From PALSA-612 sp963776375 (GTDB taxonomy: Bacteria; Actinomycetota; Thermoleophilia; Gaiellales; Gaiellaceae): a DNA stretch of 64,000 nucleotides. The notes under the pieces are model-generated. The model did no database searches and was not told where the DNA came from. It worked only from the letters and a program-made list of their open reading frames with translations. Of the stretch, positions 51,610 to 62,076 are shown piece by piece. The position numbers were made by a program, and so were the translations under genes. The stretch spans positions 434,001 through 498,000 of the forward strand of contig CAVZMF010000005.1 of NCBI GenBank assembly GCA_963776375.1, written 5' to 3'. Numbering within the stretch: the stretch's first letter is position 1; the number at the start of each line of letters is the position of its first letter.

Positions 51610-52067
51610 ATCAGCTCGTTGAGCTCGATCAGGAGCTCGCGGAGCTCGCCGAACCGCTCCGGGCCGAGCGCCCGTGCCCAGTCGGCCTCGACCTCGGCGA
51701 CCGCGTCGCGGATCACCGGGACGGCGGACTCGGCGCGCGCGGTGAGGACGATGCGCTTCGAGCGGAGGTCCTGCGGGTCGGGCCGGCGCTCGAGGTAGCC
51801 GAGGCGCTCGAGCTGGCCGAGCTGGTAGTTGAGCGCCTGCTTGCTCATCCGCAGCCGGGCGGCCAGCTCGGACGGCCGGGCGCCCTGCGGGCCGGGATAC
51901 TGGAGGACGATCAGATGTGCCGGCTCGAGGTCGGTGAAGCCGTGCTCGTGCAGCCGATCGAGCATGCGCCGCCGCACCGTCTCGAGCGGCATGCGCAGGA
52001 GCGCACCGATCAGCGGCGGCCCGAACGGCGCTTCGGTAAAAAGACTTGACGAACTTGCCGCGGTCAT
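51606..52067 (-). CDS. MarR-family transcriptional regulator
   Basis: A 153-residue winged-helix dimer: VLQYPGPQGARPSELAARLR, MSKQALNYQLGQLERLGYLE and RSKRIVLTARAESAVPVIRD. ATG 52067 lies inside the divergent promoter region with the cupin gene. Stop overlaps the antiporter stop in CTAG. It probably controls the cupin gene and itself. Confidence 0.92.
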   Translation of the reverse strand: MTAASSSSLFTEAPFGPPLIGALLRMPLETVRRRMLDRLHEHGFTDLEPAHLIVLQYPGPQGARPSELAARLRMSKQALNYQLGQLERLGYLERRPDPQDLRSKRIVLTARAESAVPVIRDAVAEVEADWARALGPERFGELRELLIELNELI

Positions 52068-52077
52068 ATATCGTCAA
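52046..52077. promoter_or_regulatory. Divergent MarR/cupin control region with inverted repeat
   Basis: TTGACGA (52046-52052) and TCGTCAA (52071-52077) are inverted repeats 18 bp apart. TTGACG doubles as a -35 box with TATCGT (52069-52074) 17 bp on, giving a promoter for the cupin gene, and the right repeat covers its -10. On the other strand TAAAGT (52086-52081) may be the MarR -10. A MarR dimer could bind here. Confidence 0.6.
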
Positions 52078-52110
52078 AACACTTTACCATCCACGACGAA
52101 AGGAACCACG

Positions 52111-52551
52111 ATGGCGACGAGCACACGCGACGAGATCAGGCTCGGGGAGCTGGCGATCCGCTTCCTGGTCGAGGGCAAGGAATCGGGCGGGTCGGTGGCG
52201 GTCTTCGAGTTCGACGTCCCGGCCGGGGCGAAGGTGCCGATCGCGCACAGCCACGACGCCTACGAGGAGACGATCTACGGGCTCGAAGGCGTGATGACCT
52301 GGACGGTCGAGGGCGAGCCGACCGAAATCGGTCCCGGCGAGGCGCTGCTCATCCCCCGCGGGGTCGTGCACCGCTTCGACAACCCGCACGACGCCGACGC
52401 GAAGGCGCTCGCGATCGTCAGCCCGGGCATCCTCGGCCCCGATTACTTCCGCGACATCGCCGCCGTCGTCGAGGACGCCGCGGGCGGCCCGCCCGACCTC
52501 GCAGCGATCGCCGCGGCCATGAAGCGCCACGGCCTCACTCCGGCGCCGTAG
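52111..52551 (+). CDS. Cupin-domain protein under MarR control
   Basis: A 146-residue single cupin. Motif 1 reads AHSHDAYEETIYGLEGVMTW (H-x-H and E) and motif 2 EALLIPRGVVHRFDNPHDAD (with the His). GAAAGGAACC precedes ATG 52111. Cupins of this type are often quercetinase-like dioxygenases or sensors. Substrate unknown. Confidence 0.85.
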   Translation: MATSTRDEIRLGELAIRFLVEGKESGGSVAVFEFDVPAGAKVPIAHSHDAYEETIYGLEGVMTWTVEGEPTEIGPGEALLIPRGVVHRFDNPHDADAKALAIVSPGILGPDYFRDIAAVVEDAAGGPPDLAAIAAAMKRHGLTPAP

Positions 52552-52598
52552 CCCGTCCGACGCGTTGACACCGGCCGGGGATCTGTGATGCTCGGCCG

Positions 52599-54257
52599 GT
52601 GAGGCGCTTTGCGCGCAGGCTCGCCCTCCGCTTCTCCTCGCTCTCCGAGGTGTTCGCGAGCCCGGACCTGCGCCGCCTGCAGCTCGCCTGGGCAGGGTTC
52701 TACGTCTGCGAGTGGACGAGCTTCGTGGCGCTGTCGATCTACGCCTACCGGGTCGGCGGCGCGGGGGCCGTCGGGCTGCTCGGGCTCGTCCGCATGCTGC
52801 CGTCGACCCTCGGGGTGCTCGCCGGGACGGCTCTCGCCGATCGGACGGAGCGAGAGCGCGTGCTGCTCGCTGTGCAGCTCATCCGGGCGGCGACCCTCGG
52901 CGCCGCGGCGATCGTGCTGGCACTCGGCGGGCCGGCGGCTCCGGTCTTCCTGCTCGCCATGCTCACGTCCGTCGCCGGGGCGGCCTATCGACCATCCCAT
53001 CTCGCCGTCGTGCCCGTGCTGGCGAGGACGCCGCACGAGCTGGTGGCGACCAACGTGTCCGCGAGCATGTTCGAGGGGATCGCAGTCCTGGTCGGGCCCG
53101 CTCTCGCCGCGATCCTGCTGACCTTCAGCGGCGTGGACGTCGTGCTCGCGGTCAGCGCCGCCGTCTCCCTGTGGGCCGCGTGGCAGGTCTCGCAGCTCTC
53201 GCACAGCCCTCACCTCCCGGCCGCCGGGCACGGGGCCGTGGCCGACATGCTCGCCGGGGCGCGCGCGCTGGCCGTGGCGCCGGGGCCGAGACTCGTGATC
53301 GGCCTGTTCGCGTCCCAGGCGTTCGTGCGCGGGATCCTCAACGTGCTGCTCGTCGTGACGGCGTTCCGGCTGCTCCACGCCGACGACTCCGGCGTCGGCT
53401 TGCTGAACGCGGCCTTCGGCGCCGGGGGTCTCGCGGGGGGCCTGCTCGGCCTCGGGCTCGTCGGGCTGCGGCGGCTCGCCCGCCCGTTCGCCGCCGGGCT
53501 CGTGATCTGGGGCGCGCCGCTCGCGCTCATTGCGGCGTGGCCGCACGAGCTCTGGGCGCTCACGTGCCTGGCCGTCGTCGGCGCGGGGAACGCGATCCTC
53601 GACGTGTCGGGCTTCACGCTGATCCAGCGGGGGATCGACGACGCCGTCCTCGCCCGCGTCTTCGGCGTCTTCGAGATGCTGGTCGTGGCCGCGGTCGGCA
53701 TCGGGTCGATCGTCGGCTCGCTCCTCGTCGACCAGCTGGGCGCGCGCTCTGCGCTGGTCGTCGCCGGGTGCCTGCTGCCGTTCCTGGCCGCGGTGAGCTA
53801 CCCGCGGCTGCGGCAGATCGACGCCGCGTCCGAGGTGCCGCAGCGCGAGCTGGGGGTGCTGGCGCGCCTGCCGCTGTTCAGCCCGCTCCCGGTGACGACG
53901 CTGGAACGTCTCGCCGTGCGCCTCGGCTGCGCGACGGCACCGGCGGGCACCGAGATCGTCCGGGAGGGAGACGCGGGCGACCTCTTCTACGTGGTCGCGG
54001 CGGGCACCGTCGAGGTCGAGCAGGCCGGGCGGCACGTGGCGACGCTGGGCGCAATGGAGTACTTCGGAGAGATCGCCCTGCTCCGGGACGTCCCGCGCGT
54101 GGCGACCTGCCGCGCCGAGACCGACGTCGAGCTCTACACGCTCGAGCGCGAGTGCTTCGTGTCGGCGGTCTCCGGCCACACGATGAGCGCCGCCGAGGCC
54201 GAGAGCGTGACCGACGAGCGGCTCGCCGAGCTCGAGGCGGTCACGCGGTCGGCGTGA
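52599..54257 (+). CDS. MFS transporter fused to C-terminal cyclic-nucleotide-binding domain
   Basis: A 552-residue protein. Residues 20-400 form about twelve transmembrane helices of an MFS/EnvC-like transporter (AYRVGGAGAVGLLGLVRMLP, GLFASQAFVRGILNVLLVV). Residues 425-530 are a cyclic-nucleotide-binding domain (LFSPLPVTTLERLAVRLGCA, EGDAGDLFYVVAAGTVEVEQ, FGEIALLRDVPRVATCRAET). The fusion suggests ligand-gated export. GTG start. Its end overlaps the convergent GNAT gene by 17 bp. Confidence 0.88.
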   Translation: MRRFARRLALRFSSLSEVFASPDLRRLQLAWAGFYVCEWTSFVALSIYAYRVGGAGAVGLLGLVRMLPSTLGVLAGTALADRTERERVLLAVQLIRAATLGAAAIVLALGGPAAPVFLLAMLTSVAGAAYRPSHLAVVPVLARTPHELVATNVSASMFEGIAVLVGPALAAILLTFSGVDVVLAVSAAVSLWAAWQVSQLSHSPHLPAAGHGAVADMLAGARALAVAPGPRLVIGLFASQAFVRGILNVLLVVTAFRLLHADDSGVGLLNAAFGAGGLAGGLLGLGLVGLRRLARPFAAGLVIWGAPLALIAAWPHELWALTCLAVVGAGNAILDVSGFTLIQRGIDDAVLARVFGVFEMLVVAAVGIGSIVGSLLVDQLGARSALVVAGCLLPFLAAVSYPRLRQIDAASEVPQRELGVLARLPLFSPLPVTTLERLAVRLGCATAPAGTEIVREGDAGDLFYVVAAGTVEVEQAGRHVATLGAMEYFGEIALLRDVPRVATCRAETDVELYTLERECFVSAVSGHTMSAAEAESVTDERLAELEAVTRSA

Positions 54258-55050
54258 CCGGCGGCGACCAGATGTACGGGGTCGTCGTCGTCACCGGAAC
54301 GAAGCCGAGCCGCTGCAGGATCGGGTTGCTGTCGTCCGAGGCGTCGGTCTCGAGATAGCGCTTCCCTCGCCGCTGCGCCAGGTTCGCGCGGTGCGCGACG
54401 GTGGCCCGGTAGATGCCCTTGCGGCGGTAGTCCGGCAAGGTCGCGCCGCCCCAGAGGGTCGCGAACTCCGTGCCGCGATCGAAGCGGATCCAGGCGGCGC
54501 AGACGACGGCGTCGCCGTCCTCCGCTATGACGATGGTGATCGACTCCGGGTCGACGGCCCGCTCGGACTCCAGCATGTCGGCCAACCAGCTGTGCTCGTC
54601 GCCCCACACGCTCTGCTCCATGCGGGCAATTCGTTCGAAGTCGGCGCGCTCGGTGACCTCGCGCAGGGTCACGCCGTCGGGCAGGACGGGCTCGCCGGCG
54701 ATCTCGTCCACGCGCGCGACCACGATCGTCTCGGTGTCCTCGGGCACGAAGCCGTGCGCCAGCAGCCGCTCGGACAGGTCTTCCGGCAGGTCGTGGCCGT
54801 GCTGCTTCCATTCGAACCGCTCGCCCCGGTCGGCGAAGAACGCGACCTGGCGCGCGATCAGCACGTCGAGCGCCGCGCCCTCCAGGTCGCCGAGGTCGCG
54901 GTACAGGACCCAGCCCTGTCCGCCGGCGCCGCCGTAGAAGCGCACGACGGGCCCGTCGCGTTCGGCGACCTCTCCTTCGGGCAGCTGCTCGGGCACGCGC
55001 CCGCGAAGCTGGCTGTCATAGGCCGCGAGCAGCTCTGCCGGGGTGACCAC
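54241..55050 (-). CDS. GNAT-family N-acetyltransferase
   Basis: A 269-residue protein. The GNAT domain is in the second half: WGGATLPDYRRKGIYRATVA is the acetyl-CoA-binding motif A (R-x2-G-x-G/A), and the end has DSNPILQRLGFVPVTTTTPY. The N-terminal half is a second GNAT-like or helper domain (YRDLGDLEGAALDVLIARQV). Substrate unknown. GTG 55050. It directly follows a decayed regulator remnant on the other strand. Confidence 0.84.
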   Translation of the reverse strand: MVTPAELLAAYDSQLRGRVPEQLPEGEVAERDGPVVRFYGGAGGQGWVLYRDLGDLEGAALDVLIARQVAFFADRGERFEWKQHGHDLPEDLSERLLAHGFVPEDTETIVVARVDEIAGEPVLPDGVTLREVTERADFERIARMEQSVWGDEHSWLADMLESERAVDPESITIVIAEDGDAVVCAAWIRFDRGTEFATLWGGATLPDYRRKGIYRATVAHRANLAQRRGKRYLETDASDDSNPILQRLGFVPVTTTTPYIWSPPVTPTA

Positions 55051-55079
55051 AACTACAGCATCGCAAAGCCCCGATTCCA

Positions 55080-55925
55080 GGGCGGCGGATTCTGTGCTGC
55101 GATTCGCCCCCGCGGCGGCCCTGCGCGCGGCGTCGCTCGGAGCGCATCGCGAGTCGGCCGCCCAGTACGCCTGCGCGCTCAGGTTCGCCGATGACCTCCC
55201 GGTGCCGGAGCGCGCCTGGCTCCTCGAGCGCCGCTCGAACGAGTGCTACCTGACGAACGAGAGCAGCGACGCCATCGACGCGATCAAAGGCGTGCTGGAG
55301 CTGTATCGAACGTCCGGCGACCGGCTCGCCGAGGGCAGATCGCTGTGCTGGCTCTCCGAGATCCTCTGGTGTCCCGGCCGAACTGTGGAGTCGGCACGGA
55401 CGGCGGTGGAAGCAGTGGAGTTGCTCGAGACCCTTCCGCCGGGATGTGAGCTCGCCATGGCGTATGCGATTCGCTCCGACGTCTGCTGGCCCGGCGCGCC
55501 GGTGATGTGGAGACGGAGGCGTACGCGCTTGCGACGCTCGGGATCTCGCGGATCCCTCCGCCGGGGGCACGATCGAGCAGAGCCTCGAGCTCGGCCGAGC
55601 GGGAGAGGCTGGATGAGCTCGTCGCCAGGGCACTGCTTCTGCTCTGGACGATCGCCGTCGACGTCCACGCCCATGCCGATGCCCGGCGGTGGCTGGAGAG
55701 GCGGATCGCGTATTGCAGCGAGCGCGGGATCGAGCTCCATCGGCTCTACCTGCTCTCCGATCTGGCGGCCTCGAGCTCGCGGAAGGTCGGTGGGAGGAGG
55801 CCGCCGACACGGCGTCGGCTGTCATCCGCATTCCCCGCATGTCGACGACGCCCCGCATCGCGTACGCGCGGCGAGGCAGCGGCCCGGGCCGGCGAGTTCG
55901 GCCTTCTCGCCCAACATCGGTAGCG
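55080..55925 (+). pseudogene. Remnant of an AAA/LuxR-type ATPase regulator (TPR region only)
   Basis: Pieces in different frames match the helical repeat region of large LuxR-family ATPase regulators: SLGAHRESAAQYACALRFAD, WLLERRSNECYLTNESSDAI and SLCWLSEILWCPGRTVESAR in one frame, then WLERRIAYCSERGIELHRLY and LELAEGRWEEAADTASAVIR in others. The N-terminal ATPase and the C-terminal helix-turn-helix are absent, and several frameshifts occur. Unlike the single-shift genes, this looks like real decay. Confidence 0.7.
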
Positions 55926-55990
55926 GCCGGCGCCAAGATAGGGAGGCCTGCCGATGCTGCGGCGCCGCCCTCTGCCTACCGTCGAAGGCG

Positions 55991-56260
55991 ATGCCACGCT
56001 ATCTCGTCGAGCGAGAGTTTCACGAGGATTGGCACGCCGGCGGCGACCTCGAGGAACGCTGCCTGCACATCCTCGAGCGCAACCGCGACGAGGTCACGTG
56101 GCTGCACTCGTACGTGAGCGAGGACCGCAAGCGGCTCTTCTGCATCTACGACGCTCCGAGTCCGGAGGCGATCCGGAAGAGCGCTGTCAGCAGCGGGCTG
56201 CCCATCGACTCGATCACGTCGGTGCGCGTCCTCGACCCCTATCAGTACTTCGATCTCTAG
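55991..56260 (+). CDS. DUF4242 family protein (SCO4226-like)
   Basis: An 89-residue protein: MPRYLVEREFHEDWHAGGDL, then HSYVSEDRKRLFCIYDAPSP and ITSVRVLDPYQYFDL, matching DUF4242. Some members bind nickel. ATG 55991; a truncated secreted protein follows with 8 bp between. Confidence 0.85.
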   Translation: MPRYLVEREFHEDWHAGGDLEERCLHILERNRDEVTWLHSYVSEDRKRLFCIYDAPSPEAIRKSAVSSGLPIDSITSVRVLDPYQYFDL

Positions 56261-56268
56261 GAGGAGAC

Positions 56269-56523
56269 ATGCGCAAGGTCATGCTCGCCGCAGCCCTGGC
56301 CGCCGTCGCGACGGTCGCAATCGTCGCCACCGCGTCGTCAGGGGCGGCCGACCACTCGGCCACGAAGGCGACCGCCGTCAACCAGACGCTGGTCAACGCG
56401 CTGGCCCGGGCCCGCGTCGCGACGGCGAAGTACGCCACGAACCTCGCCAGGGCGAAGGCGGACGGCTACGGGATCATCACGAAGATGATCCCCGTCACCC
56501 GGGGATGCCGGGCGGCCCGATGA
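56269..56523 (+). CDS. Truncated secreted protein
   Basis: An 84-residue protein. A signal peptide (MLAAALAAVATVAIVATASS) and a start of a mature domain (AKYATNLARAKADGYGIITK MIP... in part) are followed by unrelated sequence (VTRGCRAAR) in which the convergent cupin's stop codon lies. Relatives of this family normally continue for more than 100 residues. GAGGAG precedes ATG 56269, so expression signals are intact. It is probably a 3'-truncated gene. Confidence 0.55.
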   Translation: MRKVMLAAALAAVATVAIVATASSGAADHSATKATAVNQTLVNALARARVATAKYATNLARAKADGYGIITKMIPVTRGCRAAR

Positions 56524-56992
56524 TGTCCACGCCGTACTCGGCCGCGGCCGCGACCATCGGCGCGGGGTCGGACGGCGGAGCGGCCGGAGGCGGGATGGTC
56601 AGCGCCTCGGCGGGCTGGGACACCGCGCGCAGGAAGCCCTCGAACCCGCCCGGCTCGAGCACGAGCAGGAAGCGTGCCTCGGGTGAGCTGACGACGAAGG
56701 TGTGCGGGACGTCGCGCGGCCCGTACACGAAGGAGCCGGCAGGCGCCTCGATCACGCGGCCGCCGACCCAGAAGGTCAGGGCGCCCTCGATCACGTAGAA
56801 CCACTCGTCCTCGCGGTGGTGGACGTGGAGCGGCGAGCCGGAGCCCTGCGGGGCGAGGTGCTCGATCACGGTGACCCGGCCGTCGGTCGTCTCGGCCGAC
56901 GCCTTGATCGTCGCCAGCGTGCCGAACGCCCAGAGTGCCTCGCCCTCGCCCTGCGAGAGCGCGATCGGGTCGATGGTGGTCGTGCTGCTCAT
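56495..56992 (-). CDS. Cupin-domain protein divergent from TetR
   Basis: A 165-residue single cupin. Motif 1 reads SPLHVHHREDEWFYVIEGAL and motif 2 GSFVYGPRDVPHTFVVSSPE, with all metal ligands. The C-terminal helix is followed by EYGVDIIGPPGIPG, typical of quercetin-dioxygenase-like cupins in actinobacteria. AAGGAG precedes ATG 56992. It is divergent from a TetR gene with two operators between. Confidence 0.87.
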   Translation of the reverse strand: MSSTTTIDPIALSQGEGEALWAFGTLATIKASAETTDGRVTVIEHLAPQGSGSPLHVHHREDEWFYVIEGALTFWVGGRVIEAPAGSFVYGPRDVPHTFVVSSPEARFLLVLEPGGFEGFLRAVSQPAEALTIPPPAAPPSDPAPMVAAAAEYGVDIIGPPGIPG

Positions 56993-57009
56993 TGCCGCTC
57001 CTTCCTATT

Positions 57010-57094
57010 TTGGAGAAACAGTTTGTTTCTCGATTCGCGGAGGCTACAAGGGTCCTGCGACCGCTGTCAAGTTTGGAGAGACAGCATGTATCAT
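57010..57094. promoter_or_regulatory. Two TetR operators between cupin and tetR
   Basis: Site 1 is the palindrome GAGAAAC-AGTTT-GTTTCTC (57013-57031). Site 2 (57072-57092) reads TTTGGAGAGACAGCATGTATC and matches site 1 (TTTGGAGAAACAGTTTGTTTC) at most positions. The sites are about 62 bp apart, one near each gene, which suggests that TetR represses both genes. Confidence 0.78.
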
Positions 57095-57102
57095 CATTCA
57101 CC

Positions 57103-57672
57103 GTGGCGCGGGAGTACAAGCTCAAGCGACGGGCGGAGCGTCAGGACGAGACCCGGCAGCGGATCGTCGACGCGACGATCGAGCTGCACCAGACGGTCGG
57201 CTCGGGCGCGACGGTAAGCCAGATCGCGAAGCGCGCAGGCGTCGGGCGCGTGACCGTCTACCGCCACTTCCCGGACGAGCTCACGCTGTGGCGGGCATGC
57301 AGCGGGCATTACCTCGAGCAGAACCCGCTCCCCGATCCCGACTCGTGGTCGACGATCGCCGACCCAGTCGAGCGCCTGCGGAGGGCGCTCCGCGAGACGT
57401 ACGCCTACCACCGCGCCAACGAGGCCATGTTCGCGCGCGCGCTCGCCGACGTCCGCGACCACCCCGTGATGGAGCCGTACCACGACCACTGGCGCCGCGC
57501 CGCGGACGTCCTCGTCCAGCCCTGGCAGGTGCGCGGGCGGCAGCGGACGATGCTTCGCGCGGGCATCGCGCTCGCGCTGAGCTTCGACACCTGGCGAACG
57601 CTCGCGCTCGATCAAGGGCTCACGGACGAGCAGGCAGGTGATTTGATGCTCCGGCTGACCGTGACTACCTAG
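57103..57672 (+). CDS. TetR-family transcriptional regulator
   Basis: A 189-residue regulator. The N-terminal HTH is RIVDATIELHQTVGSGATVS, then IAKRAGVGRVTVYRHFPDEL. The C-terminal part is all-helical ligand-binding. GTG 57103 follows operator site 2 by 10 bp. Ligand unknown. Confidence 0.9.
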   Translation: MAREYKLKRRAERQDETRQRIVDATIELHQTVGSGATVSQIAKRAGVGRVTVYRHFPDELTLWRACSGHYLEQNPLPDPDSWSTIADPVERLRRALRETYAYHRANEAMFARALADVRDHPVMEPYHDHWRRAADVLVQPWQVRGRQRTMLRAGIALALSFDTWRTLALDQGLTDEQAGDLMLRLTVTT

Positions 57673-57689
57673 TCGAAAGGAGACCACGC

Positions 57690-58052
57690 ATGGCCGGGAA
57701 GGTCGTAGTCAATCTCGCAACGGGTATGGAGGACCCGGAGCGCGTGACGGTTGCGTTCCTCGTGGCCACCGCCGCGCTCGAGCAGGGCAAGTCGGTGGTG
57801 ATCTGGACGACGAAGGACGCGGTGCGTCTGGGCCTACCCGGCGAGGCGAAGGGGGAGGCGTGCGACGGCTGCCCGCCGCTCGAGCGGCTCTTCCAGCAAT
57901 TCGCGGACGGCGGCGGCGAGCTCTGGCTCTGTCCGATCTGCCTCAACGCGCGCGGGCTCAACGACGCAGAGAAGGTCGCCAACACGAAGGTTGCCGGCGC
58001 GACCCCCATGTGGGAATGGGCCGGCGACGATGCGACCGTGTTCAGCTACTAG
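57690..58052 (+). CDS. DsrE/DsrF-like family protein
   Basis: A 120-residue protein of the DsrE/TusD-like fold. Motifs are VVNLATGMEDPERVTVAFLV at the start and ACDGCPPLERLFQQFADGGG then LWLCPICLNARGL, with two C-x2-C-like Cys pairs that could carry persulfide. ATG 57690 is 17 bp after tetR. Stop overlaps the convergent SDR gene in CTAG. Confidence 0.86.
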   Translation: MAGKVVVNLATGMEDPERVTVAFLVATAALEQGKSVVIWTTKDAVRLGLPGEAKGEACDGCPPLERLFQQFADGGGELWLCPICLNARGLNDAEKVANTKVAGATPMWEWAGDDATVFSY

Positions 58053-58882
58053 TCGGCGATTCCCAGGCCCCAGCCGCCGTCGATCACGATCTCCTGGCCG
58101 GTGATGTACTCGGAGGCGGGCGAGGCGAGGAAGAGGGCGAGGCCTTTGATGTCGTCCGGTCGTCCGACGCGGTGCATCGGGATGTCCTTTGCGACGGCGG
58201 CCTGGAGGCCGGGGTCGTGCGCGTGGCCGCCGCCGATGTTCGTGACGAAGAATCCCGGCGCGATCGCGTTGGCGGTGATGCCGTAGGCCGCGAGCTCGAG
58301 CGCCAGGGCGTGCATGAAATGCCGGGCGCCGGCTTTCGCCGCCATGTAGGCGGAGCCGGCGACCGGCTCGACCTTGGTCGCCGCCAGCGACGTCGTGATG
58401 ATGATCCGGCCGTAGCCACGCGGGCGCATGTGGCGGGCCGCTGCCCGCGCGGTGGCGAAGACCCCGTTCAGGTTGACGTCGATGACCCGGTTCCAGCGCT
58501 CGTCCGTGTAGCGCTCGAGCGCGCCCTCCTCCACGCGGGGGCGCTCGCTGCCCGCCCAGCCGGCGACGAAGCCGGGGCCCCAGTCGATGCCGGCGTTCGC
58601 GAAGGCGACGTCGAGACGTCCGTACTCGTTCGCGGCCTCGTCGATCGCGCGGTCGAGGGCGGCGTGGTCGGTCACGTCGGCGACGGCGGCGCGGACATCG
58701 AGGCCTTCCTCGTCCCGGAGGCGGGTCGCCTGCGACTCGACGCCGTCTGAGTCGACGTCGATCAGCGTCACGCGGGCCCCGTGCGCCGCGAGCACCTCGC
58801 CGTACGCAAGCCCCAGCCCGCTGGCACCGCCGGTGACGACGACCCCGAACCCGGCAACGTCGAATCGCGACGCGACGTTCAC
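58049..58882 (-). CDS. Short-chain dehydrogenase/reductase (SDR)
   Basis: A 277-residue SDR. The cofactor motif TGGASGLGLAYG is near residue 17, NAG is at FANAG, and the catalytic Ser-Tyr-Lys are in ITTSLAATKVEPVAGSAYMA then AK. The acidic residue after strand 2 (LIDVDSD) suggests NAD+ preference. Substrate unknown. ATG 58882. Confidence 0.9.
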   Translation of the reverse strand: MNVASRFDVAGFGVVVTGGASGLGLAYGEVLAAHGARVTLIDVDSDGVESQATRLRDEEGLDVRAAVADVTDHAALDRAIDEAANEYGRLDVAFANAGIDWGPGFVAGWAGSERPRVEEGALERYTDERWNRVIDVNLNGVFATARAAARHMRPRGYGRIIITTSLAATKVEPVAGSAYMAAKAGARHFMHALALELAAYGITANAIAPGFFVTNIGGGHAHDPGLQAAVAKDIPMHRVGRPDDIKGLALFLASPASEYITGQEIVIDGGWGLGIAD

Positions 58883-59108
58883 ACGGGCGAGCCTATCGCG
58901 CGCCTCCGCGGTTGGACCTGCCCTGAGAACGGGTACCGGAGTCGTTGGACTCGTCGAACCAGGTCACGAACATCGTCAGCTATCCGTGACCCGACCCAGC
59001 GCAGGGGCTCGCCGACGGCAGGCCCCTGTTTACCCAGCGCCGGCGAAGGCGTACGCGAGGCCGTGCTGCAGCTGCTCGGGATAAGCGGGACCCGGACGCT
59101 CGGTCTTG

Positions 59109-61877
<2,769 letters not shown>

Positions 61878-61946
61878 CGTCTGCCTCCCGGGGCTCTCTC
61901 GTCGCAAAAAGGGAACTGGACCGTAGAGACGCCTTCGGACGGACCC

Positions 61947-61952
61947 ATTCTA
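61947..61952 (-). promoter_or_regulatory. Possible -10 box of nrdJ
   Basis: TAGAAT lies 69 bp upstream of the nrdJ ATG with a weak TTTTCG 17 bp further up. I see no NrdR boxes and no cobalamin riboswitch between it and the gene. Confidence 0.4.
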
Positions 61953-62076
61953 ACGGTCGCCCCGGAGCTCGAAAAGCCGTGGTTTCCAGGCACTTCGACA
62001 ATGGTGGTACTGGCCGTACCCTCGCTCACAGGCTGGCTTCACCGCCGGGCGGAGGCACCTCTGAGAGGCTGCCCAG

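Noticed and set aside
61878..62076. Cobalamin riboswitch or NrdR boxes upstream of nrdJ
   Set aside because: I searched the leader by eye and found no B12-box-like sequence and no paired NrdR palindromes.
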